From Arthrobacter sp. MYb23 (GTDB taxonomy: Bacteria; Actinomycetota; Actinomycetes; Actinomycetales; Micrococcaceae): 64,000 nucleotides of DNA. The stretch lies in NCBI RefSeq assembly GCF_002979775.1, contig NZ_PCPR01000007.1, forward strand, positions 1 through 64,000, written 5' to 3'. The notes under the pieces are model-generated. The model was not told where the DNA came from. It did no database searches and worked only from the letters and a program-made list of their open reading frames with translations. Numbering within the stretch: position 1 is the first letter of the stretch; each line of letters opens with the position of its first letter. Made by a program: the position numbers and the translations under genes. Positions 49,251-60,905 of this stretch are shown one piece after another.

Positions 49251-49668
49251 GGCGATGACGGACTTAGTCCGTTTGTGCGCGCCATCTCCGATGCTTACTG
49301 GCTCTGAAATGGGTGTCCTGCCTTACCGTGTGTCTCTTGGCGGACCCTGCCGCCGGGGCGGGACCGCAGGGTGCCGATGCCACCCGCTATGCCAGCTTGG
49401 CACATCGTCGACGCCGGTCAGCCGGGATTGGGCGGGCCGGCGCCAACTGAAACATGATTGATACCCGCTTGATGCCGAGTTGAGACAAAATGTATGACAT
49501 GACAGCGGGGCTCCAATGGTGGCGGCGGTTTCGGTTCCACGGACGCAAGGCTGGCGTAGGATTGAAGACATTCCGGCATCCGGACAGGCACCTTTCAGCG
49601 GCCGCGAATGTCGAATCGATGGCGTTAACACGACCAACCGGAGGAGAAAAGGCCCTAGGGCCAGCACT
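49251..49668. other. Gap between divergent GerMN and phoH genes
   Basis: This 418-base gap contains the upstream part of the GerMN gene on the minus strand. It holds a weak 7-bp inverted repeat (ACCCTGC 49344-49350 with GCAGGGT 49366-49372). A -10-like TAGGAT lies at 49557-49562, about 110 bases before phoH, without a clear -35. GAGGAG at 49641-49646 is too far from the phoH ATG to be its site. An open frame continues through 49516-49668 into phoH but has no family sequence. Confidence 0.5.
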
Positions 49669-50760
49669 ATGAGTGAATCTTTGAACGGGCGGCTCAGGAC
49701 CGGAAACGGCAACCAGCCGCCCACCGAGTTCCCGCACACACTACCGGGTACGCGCACGGAAGTTGTCACCTTCGACAACTCCGACCAGATGGTTCACTCG
49801 TTGGGCAGCCACGACGAAGCCCTGCGGTACATCGAGGAACAGTTCCAGGACGTCAGCTTCCATGTCCGGGGCAACGAACTCTCCATGACAGGTCCTTCCA
49901 CCGTCATTCCACGTGTCATGCGTCTTCTGGAGGAAGTCCGCGGGCTCGTCGCTAAAGGGACCGTGGTCACTCCGGACATCCTTCAACAGCTCGTGTCCCT
50001 CCTGAGGGCCCAGTCCGTGCAGAATCCGGCCGATGTCCTGACGCACAACATCCTGTCCAGCAGGGGCAAGACCATTCGGCCCAAGACGCTGAATCAGAAG
50101 AACTATGTTGATGCCATTGACCAGAACACGGTGATTTTTGGAATTGGTCCGGCAGGTACTGGCAAGACCTATTTGGCAATGGCCAAAGCAGTGCAGGCCC
50201 TGCAGACGAAGGAAGTCAGCCGGATCATCCTGACCCGGCCTGCAGTGGAGGCGGGGGAGAGGCTGGGTTTCCTCCCCGGCACGCTGAGCGACAAAATCGA
50301 CCCCTATCTCCGCCCGCTGTATGACGCGTTGCACGACATGATGGACCCCGAGTCCATCCCGCGGCTGATGGCTGCAGGGACCATCGAAGTAGCACCCTTG
50401 GCCTACATGCGCGGACGCACGCTCAATGACGCCTTCATCATCCTCGACGAGGCACAAAACACCACTCCAGAGCAGATGAAGATGTTCCTTACCCGTCTGG
50501 GCTTTGGTTCAAAAATGGTGGTCACCGGTGACGTTACGCAGATCGATCTGCCGTCCGGTTCGACGTCCGGTTTGAGGATCGTCAGGGAAATCCTGAAGGG
50601 AATTGACGACGTCAACTTCTCCATCCTCGAAGCAGCCGACGTCGTGCGCCACCGGTTGGTTGCCGACATCGTCTCCGCCTACAGCACGTGGGATGACGCA
50701 CACAGCGGCGATGCTGCAAATACAGCTGGAGCACAGTACAACCGTGGAGTTCGTAAATGA
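49669..50760 (+). CDS. PhoH-family ATPase
   Basis: The 363-residue protein has the PhoH/PhoL ATPase core: Walker A in [18 protein letters not shown] near 155-172, [34 protein letters not shown] (Walker B) and the sensor-like [15 protein letters not shown] short N-terminal domain resembles the KH-like part of PhoH. ATG 49669 is preceded by AGGG at 8 bases and gives the usual length; the open upstream frame adds 51 unlike residues. It overlaps ybeY by ATGA, and the phoH-ybeY-corC-era cluster suggests a role in RNA or ribosome metabolism. Confidence 0.92.
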   Translation: MSESLNGRLRTGNGNQPPTEFPHTLPGTRTEVVTFDNSDQMVHSLGSHDEALRYIEEQFQDVSFHVRGNELSMTGPSTVIPRVMRLLEEVRGLVAKGTVVTPDILQQLVSLLRAQSVQNPADVLTHNILSSRGKTIRPKTLNQKNYVDAIDQNTVIFGIGPAGTGKTYLAMAKAVQALQTKEVSRIILTRPAVEAGERLGFLPGTLSDKIDPYLRPLYDALHDMMDPESIPRLMAAGTIEVAPLAYMRGRTLNDAFIILDEAQNTTPEQMKMFLTRLGFGSKMVVTGDVTQIDLPSGSTSGLRIVREILKGIDDVNFSILEAADVVRHRLVADIVSAYSTWDDAHSGDAANTAGAQYNRGVRK

Positions 50761-51230
50761 GCATTGAAGTAAACAACGAGTCCGGTGTAGCGGTGGACGA
50801 AGCGCAACTGGTGACGTTGGCACGCTTCATCTTTGAGCGTTTGTTCATCCACCCCCAGGCGGAACTGTCCATCCTCCTTGTCGATGAACCGGCCATGGAG
50901 AAACTCCACATTGAGCTGATGGACGAGCCCGGTGCAACGGACGTCTTGTCCGTCCCCATGGACGAACTGACGCCGGGCACTCCGGACAAGCCCACGCCGC
51001 AGGGAATGTTGGGAGACATCGCCATCTGCCCGCAGGTGGCCGAGGTGCAGGCGCGAAATGCCGGCCACGCCACGCAGGATGAGATGTTGCTCCTGACCAC
51101 CCACGGCATTCTCCACCTGCTGGGCTTCGACCATGCCGAGCCAGAGGAAAAAGAAGAGATGTTCGGTTTGCAGCGCGAACTGCTGTCTGAATTCCTGGGC
51201 AAGGATGCCCCCATGGAGACCATGCAGTGA
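50757..51230 (+). CDS. ybeY: Endoribonuclease YbeY
   Basis: YbeY is a metal-dependent RNase needed for 16S rRNA 3'-end maturation and ribosome quality control. The 157-residue protein has the diagnostic zinc motif HGILHLLGFDH (H116, H120, H126), ATDVLSVPMDE near the middle and GDIAICP. It overlaps phoH by 4 bp and the CBS-domain gene by 4 bp (GTGA). The position between phoH and era is conserved across bacteria. Confidence 0.95.
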   Translation: MSIEVNNESGVAVDEAQLVTLARFIFERLFIHPQAELSILLVDEPAMEKLHIELMDEPGATDVLSVPMDELTPGTPDKPTPQGMLGDIAICPQVAEVQARNAGHATQDEMLLLTTHGILHLLGFDHAEPEEKEEMFGLQRELLSEFLGKDAPMETMQ

Positions 51231-52558
51231 CCTCGATCATCCTGGTCGGCATGGCGCTGGTTTTCCTCAGCTTCGTTGCGCTGCTGACCGCGGCGGAGGC
51301 TGCCTTCAACTTCCTGCCCCGGCATGAGGCCGAACAATCCATCGTACGGAGCAAGGGCAAGGCGCTGGGGGGAATCCTCAAGAACCCGATCGCCCACATG
51401 CGCGCCCTGCGTTTTTGGCGCGTGTGGTTCGAAATGGCGGCAGCAGTCGCCGTCGCCGTGGTTCTGCACAGTCTGCTGGACAACGTGTGGCTCGCCGGAC
51501 TTGCAGCCACGGGCATCATGGCGGTGATCGGCTTCGTCCTGGTGGGCGTTTCGCCCAGGCAACTGGGCCGCGCGCACTCTGGCCCCGTCGTTCGCTTCAC
51601 GGCACCGCTCATCAGGTTCCTTTGCTGGATACTGGGACCCATCCCCGGCTGGCTTGTGGCTCTGGGACAGGCGGTTGCACCCGGCGCCCCGAGTGGTGAC
51701 GATGCTTTCGTCAGCGAAGAAGAGTTCCGTGAATTCGTCGATCGTGCCGCGGAGTCGGACATGATCGAAGACAATGAGGCAGAACTCATCCATTCGGTTT
51801 TTGATTTCGGTGACACGTTGGTGCGTTCCGTCATGGTTCCCCGCACCGACATCGTCAGCATCGGCACGGGCTCGGATCTCGAAACGGCGATGGGCCTTTT
51901 CCTGCGGTCCGGCTACTCAAGGATCCCGGTCATCGGTGAGAACACTGATCAGATCCGTGGAATTCTCTACCTCAAGGATGTGGCTGCCGCCATGCATCGG
52001 AGGGAACCCGGATTACAAGCCCACGATGTCGACTCGCTCGCACGGGACGTGCGATATGTCCCGGAGTCCAAGCCGGTCAGCGATCTTCTCAGGGAACTCC
52101 AGAAGGAGTCCACACACGTGGCCATCGTCATCGACGAGTATGGCGGGACCGCCGGGTTGGTCACGCTTGAAGACCTGATCGAGGAGATCGTTGGTGAGAT
52201 CGTGGATGAATACGACGCCGCCGCGGAAGAAGCTGTAGGTCTAGGCGATGGCACCTACCGCGTCAGCGCCCGCATGAGCATCGATGACCTGGGTGAACTT
52301 TTCGACATCGACCTTGACGACGACGAAGTGGATACAGTGGGCGGTCTGCTCGCCAAAGCCCTTGGTCAGGTACCCATTGTGGGGAGTGCCGTCGAAGTGA
52401 ACGGAATTTCGCTCCGGGCCGATAGGCTGGAGGGTCGCCGAAACAGGGTCAGCCACATCATTGCGGCAGCCATGCCAAAGGAAGACACTGACTTTGAAGA
52501 CCTACTCGATGACGCCGACTCAACGCAACAGGGAGTTCCACGTGAGCAAGCAAAATAA
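51227..52558 (+). CDS. CNNM/CBS-pair/CorC-type membrane protein
   Basis: The 443-residue protein has an N-terminal CNNM (DUF21) membrane domain with about four hydrophobic segments (residues 1-150). A CBS pair follows (RSVMVPRTDIVSIG near 204, GYSRIPVIGENTDQIRGILYLKD near 232). The C-terminal CorC_HlyC domain begins near 345 (GTYRVSARMSIDDLGELFDI). Relatives transport or sense Mg2+/Co2+; hemolysin-family names are historical. The acidic ending EEDTDFEDLLDDAD overlaps era by 17 bp. Substrate not proved by sequence. Confidence 0.9.
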   Translation: MTSIILVGMALVFLSFVALLTAAEAAFNFLPRHEAEQSIVRSKGKALGGILKNPIAHMRALRFWRVWFEMAAAVAVAVVLHSLLDNVWLAGLAATGIMAVIGFVLVGVSPRQLGRAHSGPVVRFTAPLIRFLCWILGPIPGWLVALGQAVAPGAPSGDDAFVSEEEFREFVDRAAESDMIEDNEAELIHSVFDFGDTLVRSVMVPRTDIVSIGTGSDLETAMGLFLRSGYSRIPVIGENTDQIRGILYLKDVAAAMHRREPGLQAHDVDSLARDVRYVPESKPVSDLLRELQKESTHVAIVIDEYGGTAGLVTLEDLIEEIVGEIVDEYDAAAEEAVGLGDGTYRVSARMSIDDLGELFDIDLDDDEVDTVGGLLAKALGQVPIVGSAVEVNGISLRADRLEGRRNRVSHIIAAAMPKEDTDFEDLLDDADSTQQGVPREQAK

Positions 52559-53504
52559 GAAATTCGACGCCGATGCTGATTTCGGTGGCTTCCACGCGGG
52601 CTTCTCGGTGCTTGTGGGCCGGCCCAACGCTGGAAAGTCCACCCTGACTAATGCCTTGGTGGGGCAGAAGGTGGCCATCACCTCGGCCAAGCCGCAAACA
52701 ACACGGCACACCATCCGCGGTATTGTCCACCGCGAAGACGCCCAATTGATCCTCGTGGACACCCCTGGTCTCCACCGGCCCCGTACGCTGCTGGGGAAGC
52801 GGCTCAACGACCTTGTGGCCGATACTTTGTCGGAAGTGGACGCGATCGGGTTCTGCCTGCCGGCAAACGAGAAGATCGGACCCGGCGACAAATACATCGC
52901 GGCTCAACTGGCCGCCGTCGGACGCAAGCCCATCGTGGCGCTGGTGACCAAGACCGATCTTGTGGACCGTCAGGCGTTGACTGAGCAACTGCTCGCAGTC
53001 GCCGCATTGGGTCGCGACGTCCTTGGCGAGCAAGGGTGGGCTGACATCGTGCCGGTGTCTGCCGCCGATGGCTTCCAGGTTTCCACTGTTGCCGATGTCC
53101 TGATCAGCCACATGCCGCCTTCGCCGCCGCTTTATCCCGACGGCGAACTCACTGACGAGCCTGAGGCGGTCATGATCGCTGAGCTCATTCGCGAAGCCGC
53201 CCTTGAGGGCGTCCGCGATGAACTTCCCCACTCGCTCGCAGTGGTGGTGGAGGAGATTGTGCCCCGCGAAGGCCGTACTGAGGACAACCCGCTGTTGGAT
53301 GTTCGGGTGAATCTTTACGTCGAACGCCCCTCCCAGAAGGCCATCATTATCGGTAAGGGGGGAAGCCGGCTGCGTGAAGTGGGAACCAACGCCCGGAAAG
53401 GCATTGAAACGCTGCTGGGCACTCGGATTTACCTCGATCTTCACGTCAAGGTAGCCAAGGATTGGCAGCGAGATCCCAAGCAATTGGTCAAACTCGGCTT
53501 CTGA
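52542..53504 (+). CDS. era: GTPase Era
   Basis: Era is a GTPase that binds the 3' end of 16S rRNA and helps assemble the small subunit. The 320-residue protein has G1 GRPNAGKST near residue 26, G2 TTRHTIRG, G3 DTPGL and G4 TKTD (VTKTDLVD). The C-terminal KH domain carries KAIIIGKGGSRLREVG and AKDWQRDPKQL. GTG 52542 follows AGGGAG at 6 bases; earlier in-frame codons lie in the CBS-domain gene. It is the last gene of phoH-ybeY-corC-era. Confidence 0.96.
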   Translation: MSKQNKKFDADADFGGFHAGFSVLVGRPNAGKSTLTNALVGQKVAITSAKPQTTRHTIRGIVHREDAQLILVDTPGLHRPRTLLGKRLNDLVADTLSEVDAIGFCLPANEKIGPGDKYIAAQLAAVGRKPIVALVTKTDLVDRQALTEQLLAVAALGRDVLGEQGWADIVPVSAADGFQVSTVADVLISHMPPSPPLYPDGELTDEPEAVMIAELIREAALEGVRDELPHSLAVVVEEIVPREGRTEDNPLLDVRVNLYVERPSQKAIIIGKGGSRLREVGTNARKGIETLLGTRIYLDLHVKVAKDWQRDPKQLVKLGF

Positions 53505-53610
53505 TTGGCATCGCTGGATCCGGCGTGGCTTGGGGCCCGATAAGGAAGTTCTCAGAAACGGCAACTATGATTGCGGGGATCCAGCTGTTTGATGAAAGGT
53601 AAACCAAATA

Positions 53611-55170
53611 GTGCGACGTCGTGACGCCCGCCCGCAGGGCACCGGCACCGCTGGCCCTTCCGGGGCACGCCATGGAGAGGATACCGACGGTACTCCTCGC
53701 CACATGAAGGCGCCCAAAGGCCTGCCGATGTGGTTGAAGATCGTTACCGGCGTGGTTTCTGTTGCGCTGGTTGCAGGCGTTGCCTTTGCCGCTTTCTGGT
53801 TTATCCGCCTGCAGAACAACATCACCAAGGCGCCCTTGAGCGCAGCGGAAACCCGCAACGCCGGTGACCCCTTGGCCGATGACAAGACGGATCGATTGCA
53901 GATCCTGATCCTCGGTTCCGATACCCGTGACGGCAAAAATGCCGAGTACGGCAGTACTGAAGACTCCACCGGGTACGGCCACTCCGACGTCATGATGCTG
54001 CTGGATATATCCGCGGACAACAAACGCGTCAATGTCTTGAGTTTTCCGCGAGACCTGTTGGTGGACGTGCCGCAATGTACGGACCGCACCAACAACCAGA
54101 CTTTCCCGGCCCGCAGTGGCGTTATGATCAACGAGGCCATGGCCGAAGCCGGAATCGGTTGTGCCGTGGACACTGTCAACAAGCTCACCGGCCTGGAAAT
54201 CGATCACTTCATGATGGCGGACTTCAACGCCGTCAAGGAGCTTTCCCACGCCGTGGGTGGCGTCAACGTCTGCGTCAGTGATCCGGTGTTTGACCCGGAT
54301 TCCCGGCTGCGCCTGGCCAAGGGCGACTCCCTGGTCGAGGGCGAACAGGCACTGGCATTCCTGAGGACCAGGCACGCTTTCGGCGACGGAGGCGACCTCG
54401 GGCGTATCAAGGGCCAGCAGGCGTTCCTCTCATCCCTCACGAGGAAGCTCAAGGACGAAGGAACTCTGGGCAATCCGCAGAGGCTGTTGCAGATCGCAGA
54501 TGTGGTCACCAAGAACCTGACGGTGGACGAGGGACTGGCGTCAGTTCCTTCGCTGCTCACCATTGGTGGGCGGCTCAAGGACATTGATGTTTCCAAGGTG
54601 GCATTCGTCGCGGTGCCCACTCAGGCTGCGGCGGCGGACCCTAACCGGCTGGAACTCATCGAACCTCAGGCATCGCAGCTGTTCGCGGCACTTCGTGCGG
54701 ACCTCGACCTCACAAACCCAGGTGCGACGTCCACGCCCGCTCCCAGCGAAAGTCCTGCCCCACAGCCGACGGCCACCACGCCCGCGGCACCCGCCTACGA
54801 CAAAGCCATCCAGCCCGTAGCTGTTGCCAACGGCAGCGGCGTTGCCACCAGGGCACAGGAACTCATGACTGTGCTCACCGGCAACGGATTTACCCAGGCC
54901 GTGTCCTACTTGGCCAACCCGGTGGATCAGACAGTGCTGTACTACGGGCCCGGTTTTGCGGAAGTGGCTGCCGACGTAGCTACACTCTTCGGCATTCCTG
55001 CCGCGCAGGTCCAAGAAGCACCGGGCGTAGCGGGCGTGCAGCTCTACGTGGGTACCGATTTCGGCACCGGAACCGCTTACGGTGCCGCCTCGGTGCCGTC
55101 CAATGTGGTCAACCAAACGGCCAACGATGCCGTGTGTCAACAGGTGAATCCTCTGTACATTGATCAGTAG
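53611..55170 (+). CDS. LytR-CpsA-Psr family protein
   Basis: LCP proteins attach secondary wall polymers (arabinogalactan, teichoic acids or capsule) to peptidoglycan at the outer membrane face. The 519-residue protein has a basic cytoplasmic N-terminus and one membrane segment (about 40-60, TGVVSVALVAGVAFAAFWFI). The LCP domain contains ILGSDTRDG and SDVMMLLDISADNKRVNVLS (Asp/Arg active-site region), SFPRDLLVDVP and RTRHAFGDGGDLGRIKGQQ. After a Pro/Thr-rich linker a C-terminal LytR_C-like domain (VAVANGSGVATRAQEL) ends the protein. It converges on the M13 protease gene. Confidence 0.92.
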   Translation: MRRRDARPQGTGTAGPSGARHGEDTDGTPRHMKAPKGLPMWLKIVTGVVSVALVAGVAFAAFWFIRLQNNITKAPLSAAETRNAGDPLADDKTDRLQILILGSDTRDGKNAEYGSTEDSTGYGHSDVMMLLDISADNKRVNVLSFPRDLLVDVPQCTDRTNNQTFPARSGVMINEAMAEAGIGCAVDTVNKLTGLEIDHFMMADFNAVKELSHAVGGVNVCVSDPVFDPDSRLRLAKGDSLVEGEQALAFLRTRHAFGDGGDLGRIKGQQAFLSSLTRKLKDEGTLGNPQRLLQIADVVTKNLTVDEGLASVPSLLTIGGRLKDIDVSKVAFVAVPTQAAAADPNRLELIEPQASQLFAALRADLDLTNPGATSTPAPSESPAPQPTATTPAAPAYDKAIQPVAVANGSGVATRAQELMTVLTGNGFTQAVSYLANPVDQTVLYYGPGFAEVAADVATLFGIPAAQVQEAPGVAGVQLYVGTDFGTGTAYGAASVPSNVVNQTANDAVCQQVNPLYIDQ

Positions 55171-55214
55171 CGAAATAGTGATCAGTAGCTGAGTTTTCCC
55201 GCAATAGCGCATAG

Positions 55215-55254
55215 AGCAACGGCCGGTCAGTTATCCAACTGGCCGGCCGTTGCT
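55215..55254. terminator. Bidirectional hairpin between LCP and M13 genes
   Basis: A 16-bp stem (55215-55230 with 55239-55254, one G-U pair) with GCAACGGCCGG in the left arm closes on TTATCCAA. It lies between convergent stops at 55170 and 55266. Confidence 0.8.
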
Positions 55255-55265
55255 GGTGCTGAGTA

Positions 55266-57218
55266 CTACCAGATGCTGACGCGTTCCCCTGGTTCCATCC
55301 ACATGCCGTCGGTTTCCGTCACGGCGAACGCTTGATGGAACGCGTCGAGGTTGCGGGCAATGGCGTTGGTGCGGAACTCGTTGGGGGAGTGGGGGTCGGT
55401 AGCCAGTCTTCGGATGGCTTCTTCGGCGCGGATCACCTGGCGCCAACCGGCAGCCCACGACATGAAGAACCGTTGGAAGCCCGTAAAACCGTCAATGACT
55501 TCCGGCTCGGCTCCGTTCAGGCTGAGGAGGTAGGCCTTGTACGCAATCGTCAGGCCGCCGAGGTCGCCGATGTTTTCACCCAGCGTCAGCTTGCCATTGA
55601 CCTTATGGTCCGGCGCGGCATACGGGGACAAGGCATCGTACTGGGCAACCAACTTCGCAGTCAGTGCTTCGAAGGCCGTCCGGTCGTCCTCTGTCCACCA
55701 GTTGCGAAGCGCGCCGCTGCCATCGAATTGGGATCCTTGGTCGTCGAAACCATGGCCGATCTCGTGGCCGATCACCGCACCGATGCCACCATAGTTCACA
55801 GCATCATCGGCATCCGCAGTGAAGAACGGAGGCTGAAGGATGGCCGCAGGGAAGACGATCTCGTTGAGCATCGGATGGTAATAGGCATTGACCGTCTGCG
55901 GTGTCATGAGCCACTTTGTCAGATCAACCGGCTTACCGATTTCATCCAAGTGCCGGTCAACATCAGCATCATGGGCGCGTTCCACGTTGCCGAGGAGATC
56001 CTTGGGGTCGATCTCGACGGCGGAGTAGTCGATCCACTTCTCCGGGAAGCCAATCTTTGGCCGGAATGCGTCCAGCTTCTTGAGTGCCTCCTTTTTGGTG
56101 TCCTCGCCCATCCACGCCAGGGAGGAGATACTCTCCCGGTAAGCTTCGATCAGGTTTGAGACGAGTGTCTCCATCCTTGCCTTGTGTCCCGCAGGGAAGT
56201 GCCGGTCAACGTAGATCTGGCCCACTGCCTCGCCGAGGGCTGCTTCTACCACTGCCACCCCGCGCTTCCACCGTTCTTTGTTCTGCGGCGTACCACTGAG
56301 CGTGGTGCCGTAGAAGTCGAAGTTCGTGGAGACGAACCCTGTTGAAAGATACGGGGCGGCCGAGCTGAGAACCCGGAGTGTCAGCCATTCCTTCCAGGCT
56401 TCCAGTGACTCGGATTCCAGCAAAGCCGCAGCGCCTGCAAAGAAGTCCGGAGTGCTCACCACTATTTCGCTTGTCTTTGCTGCGTCTACCCGCGCGGCCT
56501 GGAACCACGTGTCAAGAAGAGGGAAGATCGCTGCGGCTTCGTCTGCGGTCTTGAGGTTGTAGGTCTTTTGGGGGTCCCGCAGCGTGACGTTGTCCCAGTG
56601 GTGGGATGCCAAGGCGGTTTCCAGTGCGACGATGCGCTGTGAGGAAGCCTGTGCGTCCGCTATACCCGCGAGGTTGAACAGTTTGGCAATGTAATCGCCG
56701 TATGCGGCAACAATGGCCGCGAACTTTTCTTCGCGGTAGTAGGACTCGTCCGGCAAGCCCAAGCCGCCCTGCCCGATGTACAGAAGGATCCGCTCGGGGT
56801 TGCCGGCGTCCGGAGCTGGGTAGATGGAGAAGAGTCCGGAGACGTCTGAGCGGAACAAACGTCCCATCAGGGCGGCGAGTTCCTCGACGGAACCCACCGC
56901 CTGGACCTCATCAAGGCGGCTTCGCACCGGTTCCAGGCCCTTTGCTTCGGCTGCTTCTTCGTCCATGAAGCTGGCATAAAGGCCGCCGACCTTCTGTTCG
57001 ACGCCAGTGGCTGACTCTCCCTTGGCGGCTGCTTCTTCAATGATCGCCTTGACGGCCAACTCGGCGCCATCCCGCAAGGCCGTGAAGGTACCTTCCAGTG
57101 GCCTGTCGTCAGGGATCGTTGTGCTGTTGAGCCACGCGCCGTTGACATGCTGATAGAGGTCGTCCTGGGGCCGGACGCTGTGATCGATATTCGAAAGAGA
57201 GATCCCCGACTGTGGCAC
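55266..57218 (-). CDS. M13-family (neprilysin-like) zinc metallopeptidase
   Basis: The 650-residue protein has the M13 motifs NEIVFPAAIL, zinc motif VIGHEIGHGFDDQGS (H485, E486, H489) and the third-ligand motif ENIGDLGG (about 541-548). It starts at SNIDHSVRPQDDLYQHVNGAW, typical of bacterial PepO-like enzymes. No signal peptide is visible, so it is probably cytoplasmic and degrades peptides. GTG 57218 is chosen because AAGGAG lies 6 bases upstream; GTG 57257 adds 13 unlike residues with no site. It is divergent from the leuA leader. Confidence 0.92.
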   Translation of the reverse strand: MPQSGISLSNIDHSVRPQDDLYQHVNGAWLNSTTIPDDRPLEGTFTALRDGAELAVKAIIEEAAAKGESATGVEQKVGGLYASFMDEEAAEAKGLEPVRSRLDEVQAVGSVEELAALMGRLFRSDVSGLFSIYPAPDAGNPERILLYIGQGGLGLPDESYYREEKFAAIVAAYGDYIAKLFNLAGIADAQASSQRIVALETALASHHWDNVTLRDPQKTYNLKTADEAAAIFPLLDTWFQAARVDAAKTSEIVVSTPDFFAGAAALLESESLEAWKEWLTLRVLSSAAPYLSTGFVSTNFDFYGTTLSGTPQNKERWKRGVAVVEAALGEAVGQIYVDRHFPAGHKARMETLVSNLIEAYRESISSLAWMGEDTKKEALKKLDAFRPKIGFPEKWIDYSAVEIDPKDLLGNVERAHDADVDRHLDEIGKPVDLTKWLMTPQTVNAYYHPMLNEIVFPAAILQPPFFTADADDAVNYGGIGAVIGHEIGHGFDDQGSQFDGSGALRNWWTEDDRTAFEALTAKLVAQYDALSPYAAPDHKVNGKLTLGENIGDLGGLTIAYKAYLLSLNGAEPEVIDGFTGFQRFFMSWAAGWRQVIRAEEAIRRLATDPHSPNEFRTNAIARNLDAFHQAFAVTETDGMWMEPGERVSIW

Positions 57219-57332
57219 TGTGGCTCCTTGTGTGGACGCTGCAGCCGGCGTTGCCACCGTCGCGGCGTCTGCATAGTGGACGTTGCATGAGGTGTTGCAC
57301 TGTCATCATACGCATCGTGTTACTGTGAATTT

Positions 57333-57377
57333 GTGCGTACGGCGATGCTTCTTCTTAGCTGCCGCGGCGAGGCCTGA
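57333..57377 (+). CDS. Leader peptide of leuA (MRTAMLLLSCRGEA)
   Basis: GTG CGT ACG GCG ATG CTT CTT CTT AGC then six codons to TGA gives a 14-residue peptide with Leu-Leu-Leu-Ser, 90 bases before leuA. TACTGT (57321-57326) resembles a -10 box six bases upstream of the GTG, so the frame may be leaderless, as proposed for the leuS leader. The Leu codons (57348-57356) can pair with GAGAAAAGG (57450-57458), which includes the leuA ribosome binding site. Its 3' end forms one arm of a strong hairpin. Confidence 0.75.
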   Translation: MRTAMLLLSCRGEA

Positions 57378-57410
57378 AAGCTATCTGAAGCTGGGCCATC
57401 CTCGCCGCGG
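57362..57410 (+). promoter_or_regulatory. Hairpin in the leuA leader
   Basis: CCGCGGCGAGG (57362-57372) pairs perfectly with CCTCGCCGCGG (57400-57410); the left arm is inside the leader peptide's last codons. No U-tract follows, so it is unlikely to be a simple terminator. A smaller CTAAG/CTTAG hairpin follows at 57428-57443. The whole looks like a leucine-responsive element acting on leuA translation or transcription. Confidence 0.7.
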
Positions 57411-57443
57411 AGTTCCGTTGTGTCCGGCTAAGCTTTCACTTAG

Positions 57444-59207
<1,764 letters not shown>

Positions 59208-59215
59208 GGGCCCCT

Positions 59216-59247
59216 CGTGTGGTGACGGGAAATCCCGTCACCACACG
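59216..59247 (+). terminator. Hairpin after leuA
   Basis: CGTGTGGTGACGGG (59216-59229) pairs perfectly with CCCGTCACCACACG (59234-59247) over AAAT. It starts 8 bases after the leuA stop. No U-tract is present. Confidence 0.75.
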
Positions 59248-59292
59248 GTCCGGCGAACACTGCCGGACCCCGGCATAGTGCGAAGATTAGTT

Positions 59293-60045
59293 GTGGCCAA
59301 TCCGTCTTTTGCAGCACGCTCCTATCGGGACGATGCCGTGGTGCTCCGCACCCATAAGTTGGGTGAGGCGGACCGAATCATCACTTTGCTGACCAAGCAC
59401 CATGGCCAGGTTCGTGCCGTTGCCAAGGGCGTCCGCAGGACCAGCAGCCGCTTCGGAGCCCGCCTGGAGCCGTTTATGGTGGCGGATCTGCAACTTGTCC
59501 AAGGCCGGACCTTGGACATTGTGACCCAGGCCGTGGCGAAAGGCGCGTACGGAAGCAGTATCGCCGCCGATTACGGGCGCTTTACCGTGGCTGCAGCCAT
59601 GACAGAGACTGCCGAGAAGCTCACGGATGCTGATAACGAATCAGGGACCGCACACTACAATCTGCTGGTTGGGGCCCTGGCTGCACTAAGCCGTTCGGAC
59701 CATCCGCCGGAACTCATTCTAGATTCTTATCTATTACGGGCTTTGGCCACTGGTGGCTGGGCGCCGAGCTTCACCGATTGTGCACGTTGTGGCCGTCCCG
59801 GTCCTCACACGGCATTCGCCGCTCCCGTAGGCGGCATGGTGTGCAGCGATTGCAGGCCCCCGGGTTCACCGGCTCCGGCACCGGAAACAGTGGTGCTGCT
59901 CGGTGCCCTGCTGACCGGCACATGGAGCGTCGCCGATGCTTCAGACCCTCGGCATAGGCGGGAGGCCGCCGGCTTGGTGGCAAGCTACCTTCAATGGCAC
60001 CTTGAACGGGCCTTGAAATCACTCAAACATGTGGAGCGAAGCTGA
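59293..60045 (+). CDS. recO: DNA repair protein RecO
   Basis: RecO loads RecA with RecR and anneals single strands in recombinational repair. The 250-residue protein has an N-terminal OB fold ([39 protein letters not shown]) and a helical middle part. A four-Cys zinc element follows: CARCGRPGP and, later, CSDC. GTG 59293 gives [14 protein letters not shown] as the N-terminus; GTG 59278 is an alternative with a weaker site. It precedes the isoprenyl transferase gene, as in many actinobacteria. Confidence 0.92.
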   Translation: MANPSFAARSYRDDAVVLRTHKLGEADRIITLLTKHHGQVRAVAKGVRRTSSRFGARLEPFMVADLQLVQGRTLDIVTQAVAKGAYGSSIAADYGRFTVAAAMTETAEKLTDADNESGTAHYNLLVGALAALSRSDHPPELILDSYLLRALATGGWAPSFTDCARCGRPGPHTAFAAPVGGMVCSDCRPPGSPAPAPETVVLLGALLTGTWSVADASDPRHRREAAGLVASYLQWHLERALKSLKHVERS

Positions 60046-60047
60046 CA

Positions 60048-60872
60048 GTGGTACTTGGAAAGAAGAGCAAGTCAATCGCGGCAAGGACGACTCCTGTGGT
60101 CGCCCCTTATGGACACCCTTCCGGGGCGGTACCGCCAAGCATTCCGAGTGAGTTCATCCCGCAGCATGTCGCGATAGTCATGGATGGCAACGGGCGCTGG
60201 GCCAATCAGCGTGGCCTCCCGCGGATTGAGGGGCATAAAGCGGGGGAGCCCGCGCTCCTGGACGTCATGGCCGGGGCCATTGAACTCGGAATCAAGTACG
60301 TCAGCGTCTATGCGTTCTCCACTGAGAACTGGCGCCGGTCGCCCGAAGAAGTTCGTTTCCTCATGGGATTTAACAAGGATGTGCTACGCCGCCAGCGCAA
60401 CCAATTGGATGAGTGGGGTGTACGGATCCGCTGGGCTGGACGCCGCCCCCGCCTGTGGGGATCGGTGATCAAGGAGCTGGAAGAGGCCGAGGACTATACC
60501 CGCGCCAATGACACCTGCACTTTGACCATGTGTGTTAACTACGGCGGCCGCGCAGAAATTGCCGATGCCGTCTCGGCCATCGCTCATGACGTCGCTGCAG
60601 GCCGCCTGAAGCCGGGATCGGTCTCGGAGAAGACGATTCAGAAGTATCTGGATGAGCCGGACCTTCCTGACGTGGATCTCTTTCTCCGCAGCTCGGGGGA
60701 GCAGAGGTTGTCCAACTTCCTGTTGTGGCAATCCGCGTATGCGGAGTTCGTCTTCATGGACACGTTGTGGCCGGACGTGGACAGACGGACCCTGTGGGAC
60801 GCCGTCGAGATTTATGCAAAACGCGACCGTCGCTATGGAGGGGCCGTTGATGCGGCACCAGCAGTTAAGTAG
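60048..60872 (+). CDS. uppS: Isoprenyl transferase (undecaprenyl/decaprenyl diphosphate synthase type)
   Basis: This cis-prenyltransferase extends allylic diphosphates with isopentenyl diphosphate to make the lipid carrier for cell-wall synthesis. The 274-residue protein has the catalytic [12 protein letters not shown] near 42-53, [26 protein letters not shown] near 87, and the late signature [18 protein letters not shown] and [13 protein letters not shown] 60048 is two bases after the recO stop. Chain length cannot be decided from these motifs. Confidence 0.93.
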   Translation: MVLGKKSKSIAARTTPVVAPYGHPSGAVPPSIPSEFIPQHVAIVMDGNGRWANQRGLPRIEGHKAGEPALLDVMAGAIELGIKYVSVYAFSTENWRRSPEEVRFLMGFNKDVLRRQRNQLDEWGVRIRWAGRRPRLWGSVIKELEEAEDYTRANDTCTLTMCVNYGGRAEIADAVSAIAHDVAAGRLKPGSVSEKTIQKYLDEPDLPDVDLFLRSSGEQRLSNFLLWQSAYAEFVFMDTLWPDVDRRTLWDAVEIYAKRDRRYGGAVDAAPAVK

Positions 60873-60905
60873 CACGCGCCAGCCAATTAGCATGCGCTTG
60901 TTAAC

